64,000 bases of DNA from Roseburia hominis (GTDB lineage: Bacteria > Bacillota > Clostridia > Lachnospirales > Lachnospiraceae), in contig CP159990.1 of the NCBI GenBank assembly GCA_040702975.1, positions 248,001 through 312,000 on the forward strand. The letters run 5' to 3'. Of this stretch, positions 35,572 to 44,325 are shown piece after piece (within the stretch, counting starts at the first letter, position 1; the number at the start of each line of letters is the position of its first letter). The notes beneath the pieces are model-generated. The model did no database searches, was not told the origin of the DNA, and worked only from the letters and a program-made list of their open reading frames with translations. The translations under genes and the position numbers were made by a program.

Positions 35572-35756
35572 CATATTTTCTTTATTTTCGTTCGTCACAA
35601 GAGCTGATAACTTCCCAAATATCGTCAAATTGTCGACATATTTGTTACAAATTGTTACAATACCTTTTAACAGTATTGACACATTTACGAACTTTATTCC
35701 ATTTTACCTCTGTATACTGCAAACTAATTTTACAATACAAAAATTTAGAAAAGCTC

Positions 35757-35786
35757 TTGACAATAAATCATTTTTTCGCTATCTTG
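35757..35786 (+). promoter_or_regulatory. Promoter of the Fur-family regulator gene
   Basis: TTGACA (35757-35762), 18-bp spacer, TATCTT (35781-35786). The operator palindrome follows directly. Confidence 0.55.
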
Positions 35787-35790
35787 AATA

Positions 35791-35805
35791 TAGTAACTAT
35801 TACTA
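35791..35805. promoter_or_regulatory. PerR/Fur-type operator upstream of the regulator
   Basis: TAGTAACTATTACTA, a perfect palindrome. It shares its 13-base core AGTAACTATTACT with the site upstream of rubrerythrin. Confidence 0.75.
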
Positions 35806-35830
35806 TTATCAGCAGAAAGGGGGATCTCCC

Positions 35831-36220
35831 GTGGCAAATTTAAAATTCAGCAGACAACGCGAAGCAATCAAAGAGTATCTTGCATCTACCACGGCCCATC
35901 CTACCGCAGATACCGTTTATCTGCACGTGAAGAAGGAATTTCCCAACATCAGTCTGGGAACCGTTTACCGTAACCTGAACCTGCTTGCAGATATCGGAGA
36001 GGCCATGAAGATTACCGCACCAGACGGCGGCGACCGGTTTGATGCAATCACCGATCCACATTCGCATTTCTATTGTAAATGCTGCGGCAATATTCAGGAT
36101 ATGTTCCTTGACAATATGGAAGAGATCAATTCAATGGCTTCCCAGAATTTTGACGGAATTATTGATTCCCACACAACTTTGTTTTATGGGACCTGTGGAG
36201 ATTGTATTAAAAAATCCTGA
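35831..36220 (+). CDS. Fur-family (PerR-like) transcriptional regulator
   Basis: 129 residues from a GTG at 35831 with AAAGGGGG upstream. The frame is open further upstream but runs through the promoter. The winged helix is FSRQREAIKEYLAST...ADTVYLHVKKEFPNISLGTVYRNLNLL. The metal site is HSHFYCKCCG, with the second pair CGDC near the C-terminus giving a Cys4 zinc site, as in PerR/Fur. The same palindrome lies upstream of this gene and of rubrerythrin, so it probably regulates itself and the peroxide defence gene next to it. Confidence 0.9.
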   Translation: MANLKFSRQREAIKEYLASTTAHPTADTVYLHVKKEFPNISLGTVYRNLNLLADIGEAMKITAPDGGDRFDAITDPHSHFYCKCCGNIQDMFLDNMEEINSMASQNFDGIIDSHTTLFYGTCGDCIKKS

Positions 36221-36307
36221 TTATGATTGACAATTCCTGACCTGCCAACGCTCAGGAATAAGATAAAAATAAAAAATGTGAAATAAAAATAAATTCTCAT
36301 TAATCGG

Positions 36308-36336
36308 TTGACAATGAATACAAAGTATGCTAAATT
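36308..36336 (+). promoter_or_regulatory. Promoter of the rubrerythrin gene
   Basis: TTGACA (36308-36313), 17-bp spacer, TAAATT (36331-36336), immediately followed by the palindromic operator. Confidence 0.7.
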
Positions 36337-36361
36337 AAAATCAGTAACTATTACTGATTTT
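36337..36361. promoter_or_regulatory. PerR/Fur-type operator upstream of rubrerythrin
   Basis: A perfect 25-bp palindrome centred on CTA, with core TCAGTAACTATTACTGA. It abuts the -10 box, where a bound repressor would block transcription. Confidence 0.8.
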
Positions 36362-36391
36362 AAAAAATAAAATATAAAGGAGATCAAAAAC

Positions 36392-36934
36392 ATGAAAAAA
36401 TTTGTATGTACTGTATGTGGTTATGTTTACGAAGGAGAGGCTGCACCGGCTGAATGTCCGCAGTGCCACGTTGGAGCTGACAAGTTCAAAGAGATGAGCG
36501 GCGAGAGAACATGGGCTGCTGAGCACGTTGTAGGTGTTGCTCAGGGCGTTAGCGAAGACATCATCGCTGATCTTCGTGCAAACTTCGAGGGCGAGTGCTC
36601 TGAGGTTGGTATGTACCTTGCTATGGCAAGAGTTGCTCACAGAGAAGGATATCCGGAGATCGGATTATACTGGGAAAAAGCTGCTTACGAAGAAGCTGAG
36701 CATGCTGCTAAATTCGCAGAGCTCCTTGGCGAAGTTGTAACAGACAGCACCAAGAAGAACCTTGAGATGAGAGTTGAAGCAGAGAACGGCGCAACTGCTG
36801 GTAAGTTCGATCTTGCTAAACGTGCAAAAGCTGCTAACCTTGACGCAATCCATGACACCGTTCATGAGATGGCAAGAGACGAGGCTCGCCACGGAAAAGC
36901 ATTCGAAGGACTTCTTAAGAGATACTTCGGATAG
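36392..36934 (+). CDS. Reverse rubrerythrin (NADH peroxidase type)
   Basis: 180 residues. The rubredoxin domain is N-terminal: [22 protein letters not shown] (two CxxC pairs, residues 5-26). The diiron four-helix domain follows, with Glu/His ligands in [33 protein letters not shown] and [15 protein letters not shown]. This domain order is the reverse of classic rubrerythrin, as in clostridial revRbr that reduces hydrogen peroxide. Codon use favours highly expressed codons. Regulation by the adjacent PerR-like protein is inferred from the shared operator. A strong terminator follows. Confidence 0.95.
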   Translation: MKKFVCTVCGYVYEGEAAPAECPQCHVGADKFKEMSGERTWAAEHVVGVAQGVSEDIIADLRANFEGECSEVGMYLAMARVAHREGYPEIGLYWEKAAYEEAEHAAKFAELLGEVVTDSTKKNLEMRVEAENGATAGKFDLAKRAKAANLDAIHDTVHEMARDEARHGKAFEGLLKRYFG

Positions 36935-37013
36935 ACCACAGGCGATATACATATACTGAGGATAGATGTCTACTGAACATTTACTTAAGTATACATTAAA
37001 ATGAAGGAAAGAA

Positions 37014-37047
37014 AAGTCATACCCCAAACAAAGGGTATGACTTTTTT
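37014..37047. terminator. Intrinsic terminator after rubrerythrin
   Basis: AAGTCATACCC/GGGTATGACTT stem with TTTTTT on the plus strand and a T-rich run on the minus strand. It probably also ends the minus-strand operon from 43 kb. Confidence 0.88.
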
Positions 37048-37203
37048 CACACTGCGGCGGCTATCGCCTTAATAATAGAAAAAATAATTGCCAACCTCGC
37101 TAACCTCCTGCTACAGAAGGAAATGCGGTTCATCATAAAGATAGCGGTAATCGAATACAGTTCAATCAGTTCTCAATCTCACGAATAATACGCAGCGCCC
37201 TGC

Positions 37204-39039
37204 TTATCTGCAAAGCTTACCGGGAGCAGTAAGGGTCTTTCCCTCCATAACATTGAGGTATGCATCCGATACGATTATACCTGTATCTTCGCCACTTTGG
37301 TAAACCGCCGGGGCGTAGTCGCCTTTGCATATCAACACCCGATAGGTTCCGCTTTCCTCCACGGGTGTTCCGTTTCGGAGAACGGCTGAAACAATGCGGC
37401 CGTCTTTCATCTCTGCGTCCATTCCCGACCAGTAGTAGTCGAATACCGCTGTTTCACTGCCCTCCGTAACGCTGTGGCCGCCCTCCAGCAGTGCAAATAG
37501 TTCCCTGCCTGTCAGGGTAAGGCGCATTATGCTTTTGTTTAGCGCGCCGGGAATATTGATATTGTAAGACGACTCCTGATAGATGTCCCCGGCAAAAAGC
37601 CGGCCGCTTACCCCCGTGGTGTTCGCTACATTGCCGATAAAGGTTCCGTCCGAGACGACTGCCACATCCGCCCCCATCTCATACAACAGATCCGCCATCA
37701 CCTGCACCGTCTGGGGATGGGTCATATCCTCCTCGACCGTAGCCAGCGGCTGAACTAAATCTTGATCCGTCAGCGCTTTCTGATGAAGCTCATCCATATC
37801 CCGGGCAATGGATTCCAGAGAGCCGTTCCCCAGTATAGCTTCCTTCAGCTCGCTGCCGCACTGCACCCAGATGTCGTAGTAGTCTGTCATGAGGTAGGGC
37901 AGGCAGTCTCCGCCTTCCACCAGCTCCCACACGTCAGCATACGGCGTATTTTCCGCGGGAGGCGTTTTTTTGCCCAGCGGAGATACGTCTGTATCCAGAA
38001 CAGCCAGCTCCTTCTGCCCCTCCTCGGAGGAAAGAAATGCCATGATATCCAGTGCCTTCGCCAGCTTTTGCTCGTTGCCGCTCTCTCCCAGGGCCTTACT
38101 CAGGCCAAAGTTGAAATTCATAGAGGTAGTCAAAAGGCCGCTGTCCCGGTCCTCCCCCAGGAAGGGGAAAGCTCCGATCTTGTCCTCGCAGTCTGCGATT
38201 GCCTTGCTCAGACTGGCAAGCCCGCCTACGGTGTATGCCATGGCTGCCTCCCGATTCATCAGCTTCGCGTACGAATCGTTAATACTGGATGTCCCATCTG
38301 ACGCATCCAGCACGCCGGCATCCTTCCAGCCCTGCATCATCCGAAGGGCATCGCCAAAGCCTGTTTCAAAGGATACTTTCCCCTCACGGAATGCCTTCGT
38401 CCATTCCGCCCCTTCCGACGTGCTCAAAAAGCCGCTCTGAGCCAGCGCGCCCAGCATCCGCCAGTATGTGCCCACAGCAAAACCGCAGTGCGTGACGGGA
38501 ATGATATCCGTTTCCTCACGAATCTGCCTGCACAGGGCGGTAAATTCGTCATTGGTGGTGGGAACCGTCCAACCCTTTTCCTCAAACAATGACTTGTTGT
38601 ACAGCATGGAAAAGACAGAATACGTCCCCGGCAGCATATAGAGCGCGCCATCAATATCCCTCTGGTTCATGATGGACACACTGTACTGACCGGCAAAGTC
38701 GTAAGAAGACAGATCCAGCAGGTACTTTTTTTGCAGCTCTTCCTTAAGAAGCGCCCCGGAATAGACGATGTCGGGGCCATTGCCGCTTTCAAGGAGTCGG
38801 TCCACATACCCCGAACCATTATTGGGCGCAGCATAATACTCAACCTGCAGCTTCACATCGGGAAAATGCGCCTGGATCACCTGGATGAAATTCCGTGAAT
38901 AATCTGTGTTGATGCCCAGCACGCTCAGGCACACATTTTCTTCCTCAGAAGGTGTGTTGTTCGGGTCCGACGTAGAATCACATGCCGTGAAGGAAAGAAC
39001 CAATAGGACCGTCAGACAGAAAGAAATCAGCTTTTTCAT
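37204..39039 (-). CDS. Lipoprotein: solute-binding domain fused to 5'-nucleotidase C-terminal domain (paralogue 2)
   Basis: 611 residues. Lipoprotein signal with FTAC lipobox (Cys20). Residues ~35-440 are a family-1 extracellular solute-binding protein: RLLESGNGPDIVYSG, SMLYNKSLFEEKGWTVPTT, AMAYTVGGLASLSKAI. Residues ~450-611 match the C-terminal domain of 5'-nucleotidases: VAVVSDGTFIGNV, TGVSGRLFAGDIYQ, LTLTGRELFALLEGG, FDYYWSGMDA. The metal-dependent catalytic domain of that family is absent. It closely resembles the neighbour at 39050-40900, both ending in TLTAPxKLCR. No permease or ABC ATPase is adjacent. Confidence 0.85.
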   Translation of the reverse strand: MKKLISFCLTVLLVLSFTACDSTSDPNNTPSEEENVCLSVLGINTDYSRNFIQVIQAHFPDVKLQVEYYAAPNNGSGYVDRLLESGNGPDIVYSGALLKEELQKKYLLDLSSYDFAGQYSVSIMNQRDIDGALYMLPGTYSVFSMLYNKSLFEEKGWTVPTTNDEFTALCRQIREETDIIPVTHCGFAVGTYWRMLGALAQSGFLSTSEGAEWTKAFREGKVSFETGFGDALRMMQGWKDAGVLDASDGTSSINDSYAKLMNREAAMAYTVGGLASLSKAIADCEDKIGAFPFLGEDRDSGLLTTSMNFNFGLSKALGESGNEQKLAKALDIMAFLSSEEGQKELAVLDTDVSPLGKKTPPAENTPYADVWELVEGGDCLPYLMTDYYDIWVQCGSELKEAILGNGSLESIARDMDELHQKALTDQDLVQPLATVEEDMTHPQTVQVMADLLYEMGADVAVVSDGTFIGNVANTTGVSGRLFAGDIYQESSYNINIPGALNKSIMRLTLTGRELFALLEGGHSVTEGSETAVFDYYWSGMDAEMKDGRIVSAVLRNGTPVEESGTYRVLICKGDYAPAVYQSGEDTGIIVSDAYLNVMEGKTLTAPGKLCR

Positions 39040-39049
39040 AGTTCACTCC

Positions 39050-40900
39050 TTATCTGCACAGCTTCTCCGGAGCAGTAAGGGTCTTGTCTGTCATAAACTC
39101 CAAATAAGCTTCCTTTATGACAGAGCCTGTATCTTCTCCGCCAGCGTACGTTTCTGCGTCATAGTCTACGGAAGAGATCATCACCTGATACTCGCCGTCT
39201 TTCTCAACCGTTCTGCCGTCCGAGAGAACAGCAGATGTGATTTTGCCATTTTCCATCACCGCGTCCATGCCCGACCAATAGTAATCAAACACAGCGCTTT
39301 TCTCTTCATAGATCATCGTTCTGCCGTTTTCAAGCAAACGGAACAGTTCCTCACCTGTGAGAGTAAGTTTTACAAGTGTGTTTCCAGAGTTGCCTGGAAT
39401 GCAGGTGCTGTAGTTATCATGATCCAGCTCACCTGCGAGAAGTCTGCCGCTTACGCCGCCCGTGTTAGGTACTCCACCTTTCGCACCGCCGTCTGAAACA
39501 ACAGCCACGTCGCCGCCCGCGCCTCGCATCAGATCCGCCATTAACTGAACGGTCTGCGGGTGAGTCAGATCTTCAGGGACTGCCGCCACATGAACGGGCG
39601 CGTTGCTATCGCTGCCTGTCGCCTGCCTGTGAAGCTCGTCCATCTTCTCGGAAAGCCCGTCCAGACTGCTGCTGGTGAATAACTCGTTCTTGACGAACAT
39701 GCCGGCTTCTACCCATATGTCCTCATAGCCTTCGAGAATGTAGGGAGCGGCTGAACCGGAATTAAACACATCCCATACGTCCTTATAAGGCGGAAATGCT
39801 TCGGACGGAACGCTGCCGGCTAACGGAGAAATATCGGTTACCGCCACATGCATAGTGTTTTGTCCCTCCTCCGTAGAAAGATATTCCATAGTCTTCAGAA
39901 CTGCCTCCAGCCTTTTCTCATTGCCCGGCTCGGAAAGCTTCTTGCTAATGCCAATGTTGTTCACGGAAACATTAAGGAACTGCTGTTCGGGAGTGTCGCC
40001 GAGGTACGGGATACCGCCGATTTCGTCCTGGCAGTTCTTGAGATTCTCCACCAGGTAAGGAAAACCGCCAATCGTAAAGGACATGGCAGCCTTGCGATTC
40101 AAAAGGTTGTCGGTCACATCGTTGTTTTTTGCTTCCTTATCCGCAATATCAAACGCGCCTGCGTCGATCAGTGCCTGTAGCTTATTTATGGTGTCACCAA
40201 AGCCTTCCTCAAAGGACGCCTCACCCGTAACAAATTTTTCCTGCCAAAGCATGCCGTCCTGAGTACCCAGGAAACCGCACTGCGCCATTTCGCCTATAAG
40301 CCGCCAATAGGTACCTGCCATAGAACCTGAATGGGTGATGGGTATAAGCCCGGGCTCCTCCTCGCGAATCTGCCTGCACAGAGCGACCAGCTCACTGTGC
40401 GTAGTGGGGACCTTCCAACCGTGCTCTGTAAACAACGTCTTGTTGTACAGCATACAGATGATCGAGTAGTTGGCAGGCACTGTGTACACCGCTCCGTCGA
40501 CGTCGCGCTGATTGACAAGGGAGAGATTGTAATTCTTCAAAAAATCATAGCCGGAAATATCCAACAGGTATTTCTTCTGGAACTCCTCTGATGGCGTACC
40601 GCTCAAATAGACAATATCAGGCGGATCCTGACTCGCCAGCCTCTGATTGATGTAGCCCGACGGATTTGAGCCACTGTAATACTCAATATTCATCGGCATA
40701 TCAGGAGCGCTGCTTTTGACTGCCTTTGTGAAATTCCGGAAGTAGTCGTTATTGACTTCCAGAAGATTTAAAGCGACTGCTTCATCATCACCGCTGCCGG
40801 ACGAATTCGGCGTCTTGCCGCCGCAGGCAGTAATGGAAAGCAGCATTGCAGCGCACAGGCAGACCGCCGCTAGTTTTTTTCGTAGGTTGTTCTTTTTCAT
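39050..40900 (-). CDS. Lipoprotein: solute-binding domain fused to 5'-nucleotidase C-terminal domain (paralogue 1)
   Basis: 616 residues. Lipoprotein signal with ITAC lipobox (about Cys26), then a Ser/Gly linker. Solute-binding domain: SQDPPDIVYLSGTPSEEFQKK, MLYNKTLFTEHGWKVPTT, AAMSFTIGGFPYLVENL. C-terminal domain like 5'-nucleotidase C: LTHPQTVQLMADLM, VAVVSDGGAKGGVPN, GVSGRLLAGELDHDN, LTLTGEELFRLLENG, FDYYWSGMDAV. It begins 44 bases after the hybrid kinase gene and ends 11 before paralogue 2, so all three form one operon. A binding receptor role is inferred; the ligand is unknown. Confidence 0.85.
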   Translation of the reverse strand: MKKNNLRKKLAAVCLCAAMLLSITACGGKTPNSSGSGDDEAVALNLLEVNNDYFRNFTKAVKSSAPDMPMNIEYYSGSNPSGYINQRLASQDPPDIVYLSGTPSEEFQKKYLLDISGYDFLKNYNLSLVNQRDVDGAVYTVPANYSIICMLYNKTLFTEHGWKVPTTHSELVALCRQIREEEPGLIPITHSGSMAGTYWRLIGEMAQCGFLGTQDGMLWQEKFVTGEASFEEGFGDTINKLQALIDAGAFDIADKEAKNNDVTDNLLNRKAAMSFTIGGFPYLVENLKNCQDEIGGIPYLGDTPEQQFLNVSVNNIGISKKLSEPGNEKRLEAVLKTMEYLSTEEGQNTMHVAVTDISPLAGSVPSEAFPPYKDVWDVFNSGSAAPYILEGYEDIWVEAGMFVKNELFTSSSLDGLSEKMDELHRQATGSDSNAPVHVAAVPEDLTHPQTVQLMADLMRGAGGDVAVVSDGGAKGGVPNTGGVSGRLLAGELDHDNYSTCIPGNSGNTLVKLTLTGEELFRLLENGRTMIYEEKSAVFDYYWSGMDAVMENGKITSAVLSDGRTVEKDGEYQVMISSVDYDAETYAGGEDTGSVIKEAYLEFMTDKTLTAPEKLCR

Positions 40901-40943
40901 GTGTTTTTTCTCCTAAACGTTAATTTGATGTATGGGCATACTC

Positions 40944-43193
40944 CTACGCCTTCGGACGATGGTACAGTTCACCAAGTGTCCGGTAGAGCAGGTCGGTATC
41001 AATGGGCTTTGCCAGGTGATCGTTCATTCCCGCCTCCCGGGCCCGACGAACATCCTCGTCATAGGCATTGGCAGTCATAGCTACAATCGGAATTGTTTTG
41101 GCATCCGGACGATCGAGTGCGCGGATGGCCCTTGTGGCATCCAGCCCATTCATGACAGGCATCATGATATCCATCAGTATCACGTCAAAGCTCCCCGCCG
41201 CATGGCTTTGGAACAGCTCCAGAGCAAGCTGGCCGTTTTCCACGCAGGTAACGGTAATACCAACATCCTCCAGCATGAACTGGGCAATTTCCATGTTGAT
41301 TTCATTATCTTCCACCAGCATGACCCGCATCCCCTCCAGATGAAGCTCGGTTTCCTCCGGCGTCTCGGCGGCGGAAACGGCATGCTGGTCAATGTCAAAG
41401 CTGAGATCAATGCCAAATTTACTTCCCTCATGAAGCCGACTCTCCACGGTAATGGTTCCGCCCATCATGTCCACAAACCGCCTGGTGATTGCCATGCCCA
41501 AGCCGGTTCCCTTGTAGGTTGTCCGATTTCCGCCGTCCTCCTGCGCAAAGGGCTCCCAGATGTGCTGCAGGAACTCCTGCTTCATGCCGATGCCGGTATC
41601 CTCTATTTCAAAGTGGAAGTGCGCCCTGCCATCAGCACTGCCGGTTTCCTTGACGCGGAAGTAGATCTTGCCGCCATCCGGCGTGAATTTCACCGAATTG
41701 CCCAGGATGTTAATGAGTACCTGACGCAGGTGCAGCTCGTCTCCGATGAGATTTGGATGCGCAAAGCTGCCAAATTCCCGAATCAGCTCTACATCGCGGC
41801 CCAGAAGCTGGCCACCGATAATGGAGGCGCATTCGTCTGTGGTGGCGCCCATGTTCATGGGTGCGGAGTTGACGGTAGCCTTTCCGCTCTCGATTCGGCT
41901 CATGTCCAGCACGTCGTTAATCAACGACAGAAGATGCTGTGAGGAATTGCGAATCTTTCCCAGGCAATCCTGCACCCACACGGCATCGGATACGTTTTTG
42001 AGTGCAAGTTCCGTCATACCCATAATACCGTTAATGGGAGTACGGATGTCATGGGACATATGGGAGAGGAACTCGCTCTTGGCCCTATTGGCGTTGCGTG
42101 CTTCCTCTGCCGCCTCTTTCAGTATCCGGTTGGACTCCTCCTTCTGCTCCATGAGCTTGCGGTTGCGGTTATCAGTCAGGTAGAACACCAGGCACGAGAA
42201 ATCAAGGATCAGCAGCACTCCCAGGACAGTGAAGAATCGGCGGGTGCTCTCCAGCATATGGTCGGCGCTGTCTCCCAGGACGCTTGTGGGCACAAACATC
42301 AGGGTACTCCAGCCCTCGCTGCCGACGCTATGACAGGATACGAAATAGTCGATCCCATCACTGCGAAATTCCAGCACAATCGACTCGATGCCTTGGACGG
42401 TTGACCGGAAGTCCTCCACAGTGCCGCCATGGATGAATTCCGCGTCTTCAAGCGCATTGACGATATTGTATGCCTTGAACCGACTGTCGGCATCGTCCGG
42501 GACAAAAAGTGCGCGGCCGTCACTATTTACGATATATGTATAACCTCCGCTTCCAAAGGTATTGACAGAAAAACCATCGTTAATCGAGTGGATATCCACC
42601 GCCAGCATCACGTAGGTGATAGATTTGCCGGTTGCCTCCAGCACAAGTTTCTCAGGCAACTGCTTCAAAAAACAAAGGTAAGTAAGAGAGCTGCTTTGGT
42701 AGGGCAGCGTTGTGATCAATTCCTGAGTCTGGCTTTGGTTTTTGATAATCATGGGAAGCTCTCTCCAATAGCCCTTGCTGCCGTCCGAGGTATAGTAGCG
42801 GAAATCGTTGTCAAGCAGCAGAAAGATGTTGCCCTGGGAGGCACGGAAACGGCTCATGTCTTTCAAACGCTGCATAAGCTCGTCCTCAGTCCGTGCCTGG
42901 CCCCCTTCCATAGAGAGGAACTGCTCCAGAGTATTCACACTGTCCCATGATCTGGCAATGGTGATGTCATAAATATCAGCAACCTTCTCCGTAATTTCCT
43001 GAAGGTGGTTGCTTCTCTCGACAAACAGTTGGTTGTCCAGCTCCACATAATAAAAGTGAATCATCACAAATATAAGGACGACTGAAACCAGGAGCAGTGC
43101 TGACATAGAGGCGCCCCGCAGCCAGCCTGTTGGACGTTTGTTAGATACCGTATTCATTTCCTTCTGATTTTGCACAAGTTTTCGTCTAATCAT
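40944..43193 (-). CDS. Membrane hybrid histidine kinase with extracellular sensor and receiver domain
   Basis: About 749 residues from the ATG at 43193 behind AGAGGAAC; the open frame to 43325 has no site. Two membrane helices ([41 protein letters not shown]) enclose an extracellular region of about 280 residues that looks like a Cache sensor ([19 protein letters not shown]). Then come HisKA ([16 protein letters not shown]), HATPase ([29 protein letters not shown]) and a C-terminal receiver ([29 protein letters not shown] with the phospho-acceptor Asp, IVAMTANAY). There is no DNA-binding output domain. First gene of the operon with the two binding lipoproteins. Confidence 0.93.
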   Translation of the reverse strand: MIRRKLVQNQKEMNTVSNKRPTGWLRGASMSALLLVSVVLIFVMIHFYYVELDNQLFVERSNHLQEITEKVADIYDITIARSWDSVNTLEQFLSMEGGQARTEDELMQRLKDMSRFRASQGNIFLLLDNDFRYYTSDGSKGYWRELPMIIKNQSQTQELITTLPYQSSSLTYLCFLKQLPEKLVLEATGKSITYVMLAVDIHSINDGFSVNTFGSGGYTYIVNSDGRALFVPDDADSRFKAYNIVNALEDAEFIHGGTVEDFRSTVQGIESIVLEFRSDGIDYFVSCHSVGSEGWSTLMFVPTSVLGDSADHMLESTRRFFTVLGVLLILDFSCLVFYLTDNRNRKLMEQKEESNRILKEAAEEARNANRAKSEFLSHMSHDIRTPINGIMGMTELALKNVSDAVWVQDCLGKIRNSSQHLLSLINDVLDMSRIESGKATVNSAPMNMGATTDECASIIGGQLLGRDVELIREFGSFAHPNLIGDELHLRQVLINILGNSVKFTPDGGKIYFRVKETGSADGRAHFHFEIEDTGIGMKQEFLQHIWEPFAQEDGGNRTTYKGTGLGMAITRRFVDMMGGTITVESRLHEGSKFGIDLSFDIDQHAVSAAETPEETELHLEGMRVMLVEDNEINMEIAQFMLEDVGITVTCVENGQLALELFQSHAAGSFDVILMDIMMPVMNGLDATRAIRALDRPDAKTIPIVAMTANAYDEDVRRAREAGMNDHLAKPIDTDLLYRTLGELYHRPKA

Positions 43194-43342
43194 TTCAGTT
43201 CCTCTTTCTATTGCGTTCTTGAAGGTTGACAGCAGAACAATTTTTGTTGGAGCCTCAGGGCGCGTCAGCACCCAGGTTTGCCCCTTCCTTCTTCGGGGTA
43301 AGGGAGCTATCGCAGAAGAAAACACTTTATACTAATCTTCAT

Positions 43343-43534
43343 TTAAAAGCAGGATAAAATCCAATCGCGACCAGTAATACTTTTGATAGCATTTTTAGAT
43401 AATGAGCATATAGCATCGCAAAGCCTGTCAACAACTTTAAAACCGACTCTTCTGATCTCTTTCCAAATTTGTTCAATTGGATTCATCTCAGGAGTGTACG
43501 GCGGAATAAAAATCAGTTCAATATTAAAAAACAT
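43343..43534 (-). pseudogene. IS630-type transposase, C-terminal fragment
   Basis: 63 codons ending at a stop. IELIFIPPYTPEMNPIEQIW followed by KEIR is the C-terminal DDE end of IS630-family transposases (the last catalytic acid is the Glu in NPIEQ). The N-terminal two thirds are missing. It lies 150 bases from the start of the hybrid kinase gene, at the edge of the G+C-rich island, so it marks an old insertion or transfer boundary. Confidence 0.8.
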
Positions 43535-43983
43535 TCATAATTAAAAACATTCATACAGTTGGTGTTGCCATAAGGCATAACAAAAAACAGCTTTCGCCGG
43601 TAAACGGCTCAACTGCACTATAAACATATCTATATTTTTCGATTATATCACATAAAATCATACCAGACAACAAACTAATCAGAAAATATGCACCTGTTTT
43701 TACTTCCTTGAGAGTTAAAAGTTTGTACCACTAAGAAACCAGCGAGTCGTCGTAGATTCCTGATTTATCCTGTTTTTACTGAATTATTTGCGTTATGCGT
43801 AACTCGGGACTTTGCCCCAAAAGGCGAAAAAATGTTTCCGCAAATAATGCATGATGGCGGCTTCTGACATCCTCCCCCTGAAAGGTGTCTTCTTGTAACG
43901 GTTCAGTTTTGGCATGTCCCCCATAGAGTTCAAACTCTGTTTCCTGAAATTTTTCTCTGTAAATAGCATTCCAGAAAAAAAGA

Positions 43984-44024
43984 ACGGTATCTATTCAAAA
44001 TGATAAATACCGTTCACTTTTTTC
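43984..44024. terminator. Hairpin in the remnant region
   Basis: GAACGGTAT/ATACCGTTC stem with A-run before and T-run after. Its parent gene is not present. Confidence 0.55.
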
Positions 44025-44039
44025 AAACCCGTATCTTAA

Positions 44040-44155
44040 ATAAATGGTAATATGCTTTTGCGGTCTGTTTCAGAAACACCCATCGCATTCATTGCCTGTT
44101 CTGCTGTCAGCCCTAAATTATCCATCAGATTTTTAATTGATTGCAGCAAGGTTGA
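44040..44155 (-). pseudogene. Fragment of an unknown protein C-terminus
   Basis: On the minus strand, a short open stretch reads LLQSIKNLMDNLGLTAEQAM followed by NAMGVSETDRKSILPFI and a stop. It looks like a C-terminal tail of the kind found on Rpn-like and similar proteins, but no start or upstream part is present. Confidence 0.4.
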
Positions 44156-44158
44156 TAT

Positions 44159-44250
44159 TAAATCTGATCCGCATTCCGCACCGTCTTTAAACGGTGGGCA
44201 ATCATGATAATGGTCTTATCCCTTGTCAGCGTTTCGACGGCCAAATCTTA
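44159..44250 (-). pseudogene. ABC transporter ATPase, C-terminal fragment
   Basis: On the minus strand, LTRDKTIIMIAHRLKTVRNA is followed by DQI and a stop. IIMIAHRLKTVRNADQI is the H-loop region of exporter-type ABC ATPases (HlyB/MsbA class). Only about 25 codons remain, upstream sequence is disrupted by stops, so this is a relic. Confidence 0.7.
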
Positions 44251-44325
44251 TATTTTCCATATTCCCTCGTCCTCGCGATACGCAAAACTTCCCTGTTCTT
44301 GTGAAATATTCTCATTAATTTCCGC

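Larger units (their letters stand above)
43535..44325. other. Remnant-rich gap
   Basis: About 790 bases without an intact gene. Contains a terminator-like hairpin at 43984-44017 and the fragments described at 44040-44155 and 44159-44250. The 43.5-43.9 kb part has no recognised feature. Confidence 0.55.

Noticed and set aside
43801..43930. Possible 40-codon minus-strand peptide (PKLNRYKKTPFRGRMSE)
   Set aside because: The ribosome site is poorly spaced, no family is recognisable, and it lies among relics.
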